DNA of 37,215 bases from Nitrospirota bacterium (GTDB taxonomy: Bacteria > Nitrospirota > Thermodesulfovibrionia > Thermodesulfovibrionales > JdFR-88), in assembly GCA_021789935.1 (NCBI GenBank), contig JAJYIR010000023.1, positions 1 through 37,215 on the forward strand, read 5' to 3'. Shown here piece by piece: positions 6,806-15,035 of the stretch. Numbering within the stretch: the first letter of the stretch is position 1; the number at the start of each line of letters is the position of its first letter. The notes below the pieces were generated by a model that did no database searches, was not told the DNA's origin, and saw only the letters and a program-made list of their open reading frames with translations. The position numbers and the translations under genes are program-made.

Positions 6806-7843
6806 ATGGAGGTCATTATTCTTGTCGGCCACGGCAGCCCTAAAAAAGACGCGAACCAGATGGACATCGTGGGCAGGCTTTTGCACGGCATGATGCATCC
6901 AGGTTGTGTGAAGGACTGCGTAAAGGCGTGTTATCTGCAGTTCGCGCAGCCGGATTTGCATGCCGCCATTAAAGAGGCCGCCGTGGGCCGCCCGGAGCGG
7001 ATAATCATCCACCCCTATTTTTTGAACGCCGGGGCGCATGTGACGAAGGACATTCCCGGCATGACGGAGGAGGCCCGCGCCCTTTATCCCGGCATTGAAT
7101 TTATCTATACGGAGCCCCTTGGTGTGGCCGAGGAGATCGTGAGCGTGGCAAAAGAAAGGATAGAGGCGGCAAAAGGCGAGATAAAACCCCTGGAGATAGA
7201 GAAAAGGAGTTTTGAAATAATAGCCAAAGAGGCGGAATCCATGCTGGAGAGCGGAATTTTGCCCGGCGGAATTTTATCCGGAGAAAAGGTGCCCATTGTG
7301 CAAAGGGTGGTGCACGCAACCGGGGATTTTGAATTCATGAGCACCCTTATTTTCCACCCGGAGGCTGTCAGGGCCGGCATCGAGGCCATAAGAAGCGGCA
7401 TGGACATAATCACGGACGTGGAGATGTCGCGGGCCGGCATAAATAAAAAGGCACTTTCCGGCTTTGGGGGAAAGGTGATGTGCGGCATAGATGCTGTGAA
7501 AGGCGAGGACACTTCCAGGACAAGGGCCGAAAGGGGATTTTGCGATTTGGCGGCCGGACAGGCAAATGCGGGGATTTACGTTATCGGCAACGCCCCAACC
7601 GCTCTTTTTGGCTGCACCCGGCTTATAAATGAGGGTGTCTTGAAGCCTAGACTCGTTATAGGCGTGCCGGTGGGGTTTGTCCGCGCGGTGGAGGCAAAGG
7701 CGCTGCTGGCCTCCCAGGCGGAAAAATTCCCCTTCATCACCAACGCGGGAAGGAAAGGCGGAAGCACCGTTGCGGCGGCTATTGTAAACGCGCTGATACT
7801 GATGGCAAAGCAGGGTTTTACTTCCCCTGGGAGCGGGAACTGA
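6806..7843 (+). CDS. CbiX-CbiC fusion: sirohydrochlorin cobaltochelatase + cobalt-precorrin-8 methylmutase
   Basis: 345 residues in two domains. Residues 1 to about 118 match short CbiX, which inserts cobalt into sirohydrochlorin: VGHGSP with His9, IIIHPYFLNAGAHVTKDIP with His69 and His78 as metal ligands. After a linker, residues from about 128 match CbiC (CobH), which moves the C-11 methyl to C-12: PIVQRVVHATGDFEF with the catalytic His170, AIRSGMDIITDVEMSRAGI, and the C-terminal AGRKGGSTVAAAIVNAL. The fusion joins the cobalt entry step to one of the last ring steps. No strong ribosome site is visible before the ATG, 11 nt after cbiA, so coupling is likely. Confidence 0.92.
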   Translation: MEVIILVGHGSPKKDANQMDIVGRLLHGMMHPGCVKDCVKACYLQFAQPDLHAAIKEAAVGRPERIIIHPYFLNAGAHVTKDIPGMTEEARALYPGIEFIYTEPLGVAEEIVSVAKERIEAAKGEIKPLEIEKRSFEIIAKEAESMLESGILPGGILSGEKVPIVQRVVHATGDFEFMSTLIFHPEAVRAGIEAIRSGMDIITDVEMSRAGINKKALSGFGGKVMCGIDAVKGEDTSRTRAERGFCDLAAGQANAGIYVIGNAPTALFGCTRLINEGVLKPRLVIGVPVGFVRAVEAKALLASQAEKFPFITNAGRKGGSTVAAAIVNALILMAKQGFTSPGSGN

Positions 7844-7869
7844 AAAAAGGCGGGACATGAAAAAAAAGG

Positions 7870-8961
7870 TTGAAAAACCGCTTGGAAATGGATAGGGGAA
7901 AAGTTCAAAGGCGCCCGATGAGATCGGGTTTTACTACCGGTGCGTGCGCGGCCGCGGCGGCAAAGGCCGCGGCGCAGAGGCTGTCCGGCACCCCGTTAAA
8001 ACCGGGTGACGAGGTGGACATCCCTCTTCCGGGAGGGGAAAGGGTCTTTTTTAAACTCTTCAAGTGCGGTTTTTCCATGGAAACGGGAACGGCTTTTGCC
8101 TCGGTGATAAAGGATGCGGGAGATGACCCCGATGTTACAAACGGGGCGGAGATAGCCGCCGCTGCAGTTTTTGCCGGGGGCCAAAAAACAAAAATATCTT
8201 CAGTGACAATAAAGGGCGGCGAGGGCGTCGGGGTGGTAACAAGGCCGGGGCTTCCGGTGCCAATAGGAGAGGCCGCAATAAACCCCGGGCCAAGGCGGAT
8301 GATAACAGACGCGGTCCTGGAGGCGCGTGCCTCCAGACCGATTGAGGTGACCATATCCGTTCCCCGCGGGCAGGAGCTTGCCAAAAAAACCCTTAACGCG
8401 AGGCTTGGCATAGTTGGGGGCATTTCCATACTGGGCACTACCGGTATCGTAAAGCCCCTCTCCGGCGCTGCCTGGAAGGCCACTATCAGCGCCTCCATGA
8501 AGGTGGCACGGGCTATGGGGCTCGAAACCGTGGTACTGTCTGCCGGAAGGACGTCGGAGCGCGCACATATGCGGGAGTTCAAGCTGCCCGCGCCTTCCTA
8601 TGTGATGATGGGAGATTATGTGGAGTACAGCCTTAAGGAGGCGGCAAGGCAAAAGTTCGGCCAGATACATATCTGCGCCCAATGGGCAAAGCTGATAAAG
8701 ATAGCAATGGGCACGCCGGACACCCATGTGCGCTCGGGCGCCATTGATGCAAACCGCGCGGCGGATTTTCTGAGGGAGCAATACGGCATGCCGCTGCCCG
8801 AAAGGCCATACAACACGGCGCGCGAGATATTGCAATATGTGCCGGGGGGAGGGGTAAAAAAAGTGTGCGAGGGTGCCGAGGCTTACGGGCGGCGCATATC
8901 CGGGCTTCCGGTAACGGCCTTTCTTGTATCATATGAGGGAAAGGTGAGCGCAAAAAAATGA
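7870..8961 (+). CDS. cbiD: Cobalt-precorrin-5B C1-methyltransferase
   Basis: About 363 residues if started at the TTG at 7870; ATGs at 7888 and 7918 are alternatives. The product methylates C-1 in the anaerobic pathway after CbiG has opened the ring lactone. Visible motifs: MRSGFTTGACAAAAAKAA at the N terminus, DDPDVTNGAEI, the GGEGVGVVTRPGL loop, AINPGPRRMI and GTTGIVKPLS. A better placed ATG at 7857 is out of frame by one base because of an A8 tract (7860-7867). With seven As it would read straight into cbiD, so either the start is downstream or slippage/sequence error is involved. The stop overlaps cbiE-cbiT by 4 nt. Confidence 0.93.
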   Translation: MKNRLEMDRGKVQRRPMRSGFTTGACAAAAAKAAAQRLSGTPLKPGDEVDIPLPGGERVFFKLFKCGFSMETGTAFASVIKDAGDDPDVTNGAEIAAAAVFAGGQKTKISSVTIKGGEGVGVVTRPGLPVPIGEAAINPGPRRMITDAVLEARASRPIEVTISVPRGQELAKKTLNARLGIVGGISILGTTGIVKPLSGAAWKATISASMKVARAMGLETVVLSAGRTSERAHMREFKLPAPSYVMMGDYVEYSLKEAARQKFGQIHICAQWAKLIKIAMGTPDTHVRSGAIDANRAADFLREQYGMPLPERPYNTAREILQYVPGGGVKKVCEGAEAYGRRISGLPVTAFLVSYEGKVSAKK

Positions 8962-10313
8962 GTAGTGTGGAAAAGATATTCGTGATAGGGCTCCAACCGG
9001 GTTTTGCGTTAAGCGCGGAGGCCGGGGCCCGCCTTGCGCAGTCCGACGTGATACTGGCAAGCCCAAGGCTTTACGAGACCTTTTTTGTATCGGCGGGGCC
9101 TTTTTTATGCCAGGCTGCTCCCGGCCCTTTGAACGGCAAGATTTTGAGCGGCAAGATAAAGATCATCCCGAAGGTGGAGGACACCATCTCTTTTTTGCGC
9201 GGCTTTGAGGGCAGGGCAAGCGTGCTGGCCTCCGGGGACCCTCTTTTTTTTGGCATCGGGGGGGTGCTTCTTTCTGAGTTCCCGCATGGAGAGGTAAAGA
9301 TATATCCGGCGGTTTCCTCCGTGCAGCTTGCTTTCGCAAAGGCGGGCAAAAGCTGGGAAGACGTCTTTTTCGTAAGCCTGCACGGCCCTAAAAAAAGGCG
9401 CTGGAGGCCCGAAGACCTTCCGCTTCTTGCAAGCCTGTACCCAAAACTCGCGATACTCACCGGCGGAGAAAACCGGCCGGAGGGGATCGCCCGTTTTCTG
9501 CCGGAGGAATCCACGGTCTTTGTGCTTGAGCGTCTTGGGCTGCCGGATGAAAAAATGACCGTTACCACCCCGCAGCAGATGAAGGAAAACGGACGTTTCG
9601 CGGAACCAAACCTGTTAATTGTAGAAACGAGAGTCGGGCTGATCGTCGAAGCGGGAGGCGGATTTACCGGTGAAACGGCTGAAGACAGGGATACAGGCGG
9701 CAGCGTAGATAAAAACCGGAAAGTCCGCTTTGGCCTTGAGGAAAGCGAATTTGAGCACTCTGGCGGGCTTATAACCAAGGACGAGGTTCGTGCGGTAATA
9801 CTTCACAAGCTGAGGCTGCCGGCGGAAGGCGTTCTGTGGGACATCGGCGCGGGTTCGGGTTCCGTTGGGATAGAGGCAAAAAGGCTGAGTCCGGGCCTTG
9901 ACGTATACGCGGTGGAAAGGGACCCCGGGAGGCTTGCGGAGGCCGCGGGAAACGCCAAAAAATTCCAGGCGGGGGGAATAAATATGGTCCGTGGTGAGGC
10001 CCCTTCCGCACTGGAGGGGCTTCCGGCCCCGGACAGGGTCTTCATAGGCGGTTCGGGCGGAAGACTCGCGGATATAATAAAATTCGCCGCCGCGGCCATA
10101 AAGGGAGGCGGAATAATGGTGGTGTCCGCAGTCGCGCTTGAAAGTATAAACGAGGCACTCTCTTTTTTTGAAAAAGAGGGTGTTTTCTCAAGGATGGACG
10201 CGGCAAGCGTGGCGGTATCAAGGATGGCCCCCATCGGCCGGGAAAGTGCCGGGGGGAAGAATTATCTGAAGGCACTGAACCCCGTATTTGTCATAAGAGG
10301 ATGGCGTTCATAA
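8958..10313 (+). CDS. CbiE-CbiT fusion (CobL-like cobalt-precorrin-7 methyltransferase/decarboxylase)
   Basis: 451 residues. Residues 1 to about 205 are the CbiE tetrapyrrole methylase (C-5 methylation), with FVIGLQPG at the start and VLASGDPLFFGIGG as the SAM-binding loop. After a charged Gly-rich linker (about 215-245), residues from about 255 are the CbiT class I methyltransferase (C-15 methylation and acetate decarboxylation), with VLWDIGAGSGSVGIEAKRL as the glycine-rich SAM motif and VYAVERDPGRL as the acidic loop. The fused form is called CobL in the aerobic pathway, but the neighbours place it in the anaerobic one. It starts in an ATGA overlap with cbiD. Confidence 0.94.
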   Translation: MSSVEKIFVIGLQPGFALSAEAGARLAQSDVILASPRLYETFFVSAGPFLCQAAPGPLNGKILSGKIKIIPKVEDTISFLRGFEGRASVLASGDPLFFGIGGVLLSEFPHGEVKIYPAVSSVQLAFAKAGKSWEDVFFVSLHGPKKRRWRPEDLPLLASLYPKLAILTGGENRPEGIARFLPEESTVFVLERLGLPDEKMTVTTPQQMKENGRFAEPNLLIVETRVGLIVEAGGGFTGETAEDRDTGGSVDKNRKVRFGLEESEFEHSGGLITKDEVRAVILHKLRLPAEGVLWDIGAGSGSVGIEAKRLSPGLDVYAVERDPGRLAEAAGNAKKFQAGGINMVRGEAPSALEGLPAPDRVFIGGSGGRLADIIKFAAAAIKGGGIMVVSAVALESINEALSFFEKEGVFSRMDAASVAVSRMAPIGRESAGGKNYLKALNPVFVIRGWRS

Positions 10314-10322
10314 GAGGATGAA

Positions 10323-11114
10323 ATGAAAAAAAGCGAAAGCAACCAAAAGATGGGGAAGGTCTATGCCGTGGGCGTGGGGCCCGGGGACCCGGAGCTTCTG
10401 ACGCTTAAGGCCGTGCGCATATTGGGCGGCTGCGGCGTGATCGCGGTCCCCAAGGGTAGGCGGGACGGGGAGAGTATGGCGCTTGGCATAATCGGCAAGG
10501 CGGTTGACCTGGACGGCAAGGAGATACTGGATATCCACTTCCCCATGGTAAAGGACCTCTCGCCAAAGGCCCTCGAACCCGCCGCGCAAAGCATATTGGA
10601 TGTTGTAAATCAGGGGAAGGACCTGGCGTTCGTCACCCTGGGAGACCCTTCCATCTACAGCACCTTTTTCAGGTTGAGGCAGGCGCTTTTATTCCTGGAG
10701 CCCGCCCTTGAGATGGAGGTTGTCCCCGGCGTTACGGCCATCGCGGCGGCGGCGGCGCGCACCGGGCGGGGCCTGGCCCTCTCCGGGGAAAAGATCGCGA
10801 TAGTGCCCGCAACTTATGTAACTCGCAAGGCGGGGGAAGCTCATATGGCGGAGGGGCTTGAAGAAATCCTTGACAGGTTTGAGTGCGTGGCCCTCATGAA
10901 GGTGCACAGCGTCTTTCCGGAGGTGAAAAAAATGCTGGAGGAGGCCGGGCACATTGATAACGCAGTCTATGTTTGCCGGGCGGGGCTGGACGGGGAGATA
11001 ATAAAACCGGTCCCGGAGGTGGAAGAAAAAGACCTGGATTATTTCTCCACGATAATCGTCACCACGGAGATATGGAATGGCCCGCGAAGAAATGGGACGG
11101 GTGAAATGATATGA
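10323..11114 (+). CDS. cbiL: Cobalt-precorrin-2 C20-methyltransferase
   Basis: 263 residues, normal for CbiL/CobI. It carries out the first SAM-dependent methylation after cobalt insertion, at C-20. Motifs: VYAVGVGPGDPELLTLKAV at the N terminus, FVTLGDPSIYSTF in the SAM loop, and EVVPGVTAIAAAAARTG before the C-terminal domain. Its ribosome site AAGAGGATG belongs to the second copy of a 13-base direct repeat (TCATAAGAGGATG at 10291-10303 and 10308-10320); the first copy is the last codons of cbiE-cbiT. The stop overlaps cbiF as ATGA. Confidence 0.95.
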   Translation: MKKSESNQKMGKVYAVGVGPGDPELLTLKAVRILGGCGVIAVPKGRRDGESMALGIIGKAVDLDGKEILDIHFPMVKDLSPKALEPAAQSILDVVNQGKDLAFVTLGDPSIYSTFFRLRQALLFLEPALEMEVVPGVTAIAAAAARTGRGLALSGEKIAIVPATYVTRKAGEAHMAEGLEEILDRFECVALMKVHSVFPEVKKMLEEAGHIDNAVYVCRAGLDGEIIKPVPEVEEKDLDYFSTIIVTTEIWNGPRRNGTGEMI

Positions 11115-11944
11115 AAAAACAATATGTGTACTTCATAGGCGCGGGGCCTGGCGACCCGGAGCTTTTGACGCTGAAGGGCAGAAGGCTCCTGGATGGCGCG
11201 GACGTTATCGTATATGCGGGGAGCCTTGTAAACCCGGCCCTTTTAAAGGATGTGAAGGCGAATCTGCACGATTCGGCCGGCATGACACTTGAGGAAACAA
11301 CCGCGGTACTGAAAGAGGCGGCGCTTGCGGGAAGGCTTGCCGTAAGGCTCCATTCGGGCGACATCTCGTACTACAGTGCCATTACCGAGCAGATAGCGCT
11401 TCTTGAAGAGGCCGGTGTTGCCTGCCGGGTGGTGCCGGGGGTCTCTTCCCTGGGGGCCGGCTGCGCGGCCCTGGGGCAGGAGCTGACGATACCGGAGGTA
11501 TCCCAGACGGTAGTGGTCACACGCATGGCTGGAAGGACGCCCGTTCCGGAGAGGGAGGCCCTGGCCTCGCTTGCCTCACACCGGAGCTCCATGGTCATCT
11601 TCCTTAGCTCCGCGATGATAGGCAAGGTGGTGGAGGAGCTTCTGGCTGGAGGTTATCCGCCCGAAACCCCTGCTGCCATTGTGGAGAAGGCATCATGGCC
11701 TGAGGAAAGGACGATAAAAGGGAGCCTTGAGGACATAGCCCGGAAGGCCTCGGAGGCCGGGATAAAAAAGACCGCGCTTATATACGTGGGGGATGCCCTG
11801 GCGGCGCGGACCGGCGGTGAGGGTGAAAAATCAAAGAAAACAAAAAATTCGAAAAATTCGAAACTCTACGATAAGGATTTTAGCCATGAATACAGGGGCC
11901 AAGGCGGCCGCCTCGGGAAAGAAAAAAATGGAAAAGAATCCTAA
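11111..11944 (+). CDS. cbiF: Cobalt-precorrin-4 C11-methyltransferase
   Basis: 277 residues against about 250 in most homologues. It methylates C-11. Motifs: YFIGAGPGDPELLTLKGRR, VIVYAGSLVNPALL, RLHSGDISYYSAITEQ and the VVPGVSSLGAG loop. The catalytic fold ends near residue 238 (KTALIYVGDAL); beyond it is a Lys/Asn/Ser-rich tail encoded by an A-rich tract (about 11826-11872) that is unlike the rest of the gene. The tail overlaps the start of cbiG-cbiH, so it may be a late extension. The ATG overlaps the cbiL stop. Confidence 0.95.
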   Translation: MKKQYVYFIGAGPGDPELLTLKGRRLLDGADVIVYAGSLVNPALLKDVKANLHDSAGMTLEETTAVLKEAALAGRLAVRLHSGDISYYSAITEQIALLEEAGVACRVVPGVSSLGAGCAALGQELTIPEVSQTVVVTRMAGRTPVPEREALASLASHRSSMVIFLSSAMIGKVVEELLAGGYPPETPAAIVEKASWPEERTIKGSLEDIARKASEAGIKKTALIYVGDALAARTGGEGEKSKKTKNSKNSKLYDKDFSHEYRGQGGRLGKEKNGKES

Positions 11945-13682
11945 AGGGACTTTTTCTTTTTTCATGGTCCATGTGGGCCCCGCCGGGAATGCGCTTGCCC
12001 GAAAGCTCAAGGGCTCGCTTTTTCCCGAGGGCGAGGTCATCAGCTTTAAAAGATTCAAAAAAGAGGACAGCTTAAAAGAAGCCTGGCAGGAGGCGCGCGC
12101 GATTCTTTTTATCGGGGCCGCGGGGATTGCCGTGCGCACCATCGCGCCATATATAAAGAGCAAAACGCAGGACCCCGCCGTTGTCGTTATGGATGAAAAG
12201 GGGAAAAACGTGATAAGCCTTCTTTCCGGGCATGAGGGCGGGGCAAACCGCATCGCCCGGGAGATCGCGGGGTTCCTCGGGACAAACCCCGTAATAACCA
12301 CGGCAACGGACCTGAACGGGCTTACCCCGGTTGATGTATTTGCCGGGGAAAACGGCCTTGAGGTAGAAACGCCGGGGCTTTTGCCCGCGCTCTCCGCAAG
12401 GCACCTGGGAAAAAGGGCGCTCGCCGTTTATACGGACAGCGATGTCGAGCTGCCGGATGATTATATAAAAACGGATAGCCCCTGGGAGGCGGACCTCCTC
12501 ATAACGGACAAGGTCTTTGATGAAATTAAATGCGGTTTTTATCTGCGTCCCAAAAGCCTTGTGCTTGGCGTCGGATTTAACAGCGGCGCTGGCGCGGAAG
12601 AGATAGAGGATGCCGTTGCCCTGGCCTTCAGGGAGGCGGGGCTTGCCGTGACCTCCATAAAAATTATCGCTACCCATCAGAAAAAAGCGGTGGAGGCAGG
12701 GCTTGCCGGGTTTGCGGATAAATACAATCTTCCCGTAAGGGGTTTTTCAAGCGATGAGCTTAATGCCGTCTCAGGGGTGGCCCGGTCCGGCGCTGCGATG
12801 AAGGCCCTTGGTGCGCAGGCCGTGTCGGAGCCTGCCGCGGTGCTTGCCGCGGGGGGAAAAGATAATACGCACCTTGCCATGGGTAAGCGGGCAATCGGAA
12901 ATGTTACGGTTGCCGCGGCAAGGGCGGCCGGAAACAGGACAAAAGAACTTTTTGTTGTCGGCCTTGGTCCTGGCGGCCTGGAGCATCTTACGCCCGCGGC
13001 GATGGACGCGATAAGGCAGGCTGACGCCATCATAGGGTATAAATCCTATCTTGCCCATATAGAGCCTCTTGTAAAGGGGAAAACTATCGTGTCCTCCGCG
13101 ATGACCGAGGAGGTTGTGCGCGCAAGGGAGGCGGCGGAGCTTGCCGCAAAGGGGCTCAAGGTCTGCCTTGTAAGCGGCGGGGACCCGGGCATATACGGGA
13201 TGGCCGGGCTGGCAATAGAGGTGGCCGCAAACGTGGACCCCGAATTAAAAGTACGGGTTATTCCCGGCATATCTGCCGTGAACGCCTGTGCTTCAAGGCT
13301 TGGCGCTCCTATTATGCATGACTTTGCAGTCATAAGCCTGTCAGACAGGCTGACCCCGTGGGAGACCATAGAAAAAAGGCTCCATGCGGCGGCAGGCGCG
13401 GACATGGTTACGGTCATATATAACCCGAAAAGCGGCGGCAGAAAGACGCAGATAGAAAAGGCGCTGGGCATAATGCGCAAGTACAGGGATGGAGGCACGC
13501 CGGTGGGCATCGTGACGGACGCCACAAGGGAAGGGGAAGATGCCCTCATCACCACACTTTCCGCTATCGACACTTCAAAGATAAACATGAAAAGCACGGT
13601 CATAATCGGAAATTCCATGAGCCGCCGCCATGGCGGATATATGCTGACCCCAAGGGGATACGAAAGGAAGTATGCCCTCTAA
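11886..13682 (+). CDS. CbiG-CbiH fusion: cobalt-precorrin-5A hydrolase + cobalt-precorrin-3 C17-methyltransferase
   Basis: About 598 residues. The N-terminal part (to about residue 350) is CbiG, which opens the lactone and releases acetaldehyde: AILFIGAAGIAVRTIAPYI, VISLLSGHEGGANRIAREI, the linker, and the C-terminal VLGVGFNSGAGAEEIEDA and IIATHQKKAVEAGLAG blocks. The C-terminal part is CbiH/CobJ, which drives ring contraction and C-17 methylation: FVVGLGPGGLEHLTP, AIIGYKSYLAHIEPL, LVSGGDPGIYGMAG and TVIIGNSMSRR. The start at 11886 has AAGGAT about 9 nt upstream; the ATG at 11928 is another possibility. It overlaps cbiF upstream and the next gene by 11 nt. Confidence 0.93.
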   Translation: MNTGAKAAASGKKKMEKNPKGTFSFFMVHVGPAGNALARKLKGSLFPEGEVISFKRFKKEDSLKEAWQEARAILFIGAAGIAVRTIAPYIKSKTQDPAVVVMDEKGKNVISLLSGHEGGANRIAREIAGFLGTNPVITTATDLNGLTPVDVFAGENGLEVETPGLLPALSARHLGKRALAVYTDSDVELPDDYIKTDSPWEADLLITDKVFDEIKCGFYLRPKSLVLGVGFNSGAGAEEIEDAVALAFREAGLAVTSIKIIATHQKKAVEAGLAGFADKYNLPVRGFSSDELNAVSGVARSGAAMKALGAQAVSEPAAVLAAGGKDNTHLAMGKRAIGNVTVAAARAAGNRTKELFVVGLGPGGLEHLTPAAMDAIRQADAIIGYKSYLAHIEPLVKGKTIVSSAMTEEVVRAREAAELAAKGLKVCLVSGGDPGIYGMAGLAIEVAANVDPELKVRVIPGISAVNACASRLGAPIMHDFAVISLSDRLTPWETIEKRLHAAAGADMVTVIYNPKSGGRKTQIEKALGIMRKYRDGGTPVGIVTDATREGEDALITTLSAIDTSKINMKSTVIIGNSMSRRHGGYMLTPRGYERKYAL

Positions 13683-14865
13683 GGCCGCGCTCCTGTGGGA
13701 TGAATCTTTCTTGTGGGGACTCATCGCATACAGGGCGCTAAAGGGGCGTTCGCTCGACTTCTCCCTGGTGACCTCCGCAGACATTAAACAGGGGGCGCTC
13801 AATGGCAGAAGGCTTCTTTACGTGCCCGGAGGGTGGGCCTCGAACAAGCTTGCCGCGCTGGGAGATGAGGGGGCACAGGAGATAAAGAAATTCGTGGAGG
13901 GCGGCGGCTCTTATATCGGCGTCTGCGGCGGCGCTGGGCTTGCCACCAGCGAAGGCATCGGGCTTCTGGACATAAAAAGAAGGCCGCTTTCGGAAAGGGT
14001 GCCTTCCTTAAGCGGAAAGATAAGGGCCAGGGTTGTGTCTGCCCACCCGTTCTGGGACGGCATAAGGGGTGAGTGTCCTTTTTTCCATATCTGGTGGCCT
14101 TCGCAGTTCAAACCGGCAGACCCGTCCGTTAAAGTTGTGGCCAGTTTCGAGCAGGCCGCACCGGGGGCCTTCAGCTCAGACTTGAATGTGGGCTCCGTGC
14201 GCAACTGGGAAGAGCTTGAGGCAGAATACAAACTTAACCTGGACCCCGCAAGGATGCTGAATGAGCCTCTGGCTCTTGAGGGCGCGTACGGGGCCGGCCG
14301 TGTCTTTTTAACGCTTATACATCCGGATACCCCGCATGACTCAAACGGAGCAAAGGCGCTGCAAAACCTCTGGATGCATCTTGGGGGGGAGGAAAAAAAA
14401 GAGGGGGCAATGTCTTCGCCCTTTCCGCTTTTCAGGGGTCTTTTGGCCCCCGTGGAGGAGCTTTTTGATATTGGGGCCAGGAATTTTTTGTGGTTCAGGG
14501 AGGGCTGGACAATAAGGTGGAGAAGGGGAATAAGGGGGCTTGAGTATTTCACGCTTTACGAGCTTGTAAAGGAGCTGGCCCGAAGGGTGGGGCGCTCCGG
14601 GATGCCAGAAGGGCGGCCGGGCGGGATAGAATCTTTGATCGTGGAGCTTCGCGGGTTTACGGAGAAGGCGGAGAGGCTTTTGCTGCTGGAGCGGAGGGCC
14701 CTTCAGCGCGGTGAGCCGCTCACTTTTTCAAAGGCATCGGACCCGGAGATGGCCGGCCTCAGGGCGCAGCTTTTCTCCAGCGCGAAAAGCCATGGCGGTG
14801 AATTTAAAAAGGTGCTGGAGAAAGTTGACGGCATTTTGTACGGGTATCTGAAGCATGATGGTTGA
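13672..14865 (+). CDS. BPL_N / class I glutamine-amidotransferase-like protein of the cobalamin operon
   Basis: 397 residues of unknown function. The N-terminal ~240 residues look like the glutamine-amidotransferase-like fold of the BPL_N family (N-terminal domain of eukaryotic biotin-protein ligase and free-standing bacterial relatives): LLYVPGGWASNKL, then GGGSYIGVCGGAGLA with a nucleophile-elbow Cys85, then GRVFLTLIHPDTPHD with His217. The remaining ~150 residues are helical and charged and match nothing I know. It overlaps cbiG-cbiH by 11 nt and closes the operon, so it is co-translated with corrin enzymes. A role in cobalamin synthesis, for example an amidation or an accessory step, is inference; it does not look like the missing CbiJ reductase. 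Confidence 0.75.
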   Translation: MPSKAALLWDESFLWGLIAYRALKGRSLDFSLVTSADIKQGALNGRRLLYVPGGWASNKLAALGDEGAQEIKKFVEGGGSYIGVCGGAGLATSEGIGLLDIKRRPLSERVPSLSGKIRARVVSAHPFWDGIRGECPFFHIWWPSQFKPADPSVKVVASFEQAAPGAFSSDLNVGSVRNWEELEAEYKLNLDPARMLNEPLALEGAYGAGRVFLTLIHPDTPHDSNGAKALQNLWMHLGGEEKKEGAMSSPFPLFRGLLAPVEELFDIGARNFLWFREGWTIRWRRGIRGLEYFTLYELVKELARRVGRSGMPEGRPGGIESLIVELRGFTEKAERLLLLERRALQRGEPLTFSKASDPEMAGLRAQLFSSAKSHGGEFKKVLEKVDGILYGYLKHDG

Positions 14866-15035
14866 GTGCGCCTGACGTCTTTTTTTAACGGTGCTTTTTT
14901 GACAGACTTCGATGGACTGGAAAAAAATGGAGGATATTCTGGCTGAAACTGCGGGGAAATAAATTAAAGAGGATAAAGGTTTTTTGAAGGCAAGGGCAGG
15001 CCGTTCAGGAAAATAAAAATACAACCGTTTCTTTT

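Noticed and set aside
10291-10320. 13-base direct repeat TCATAAGAGGATG as a regulatory element
   Set aside because: One copy is the cbiE-cbiT C terminus and the other is the cbiL ribosome site; a local duplication is the simplest explanation.
14866-15035. Short frame MDWKKMEDILAETAGK (about 14912-14962)
   Set aside because: Only 16 codons, no ribosome site at proper distance; may be chance or a gene remnant.
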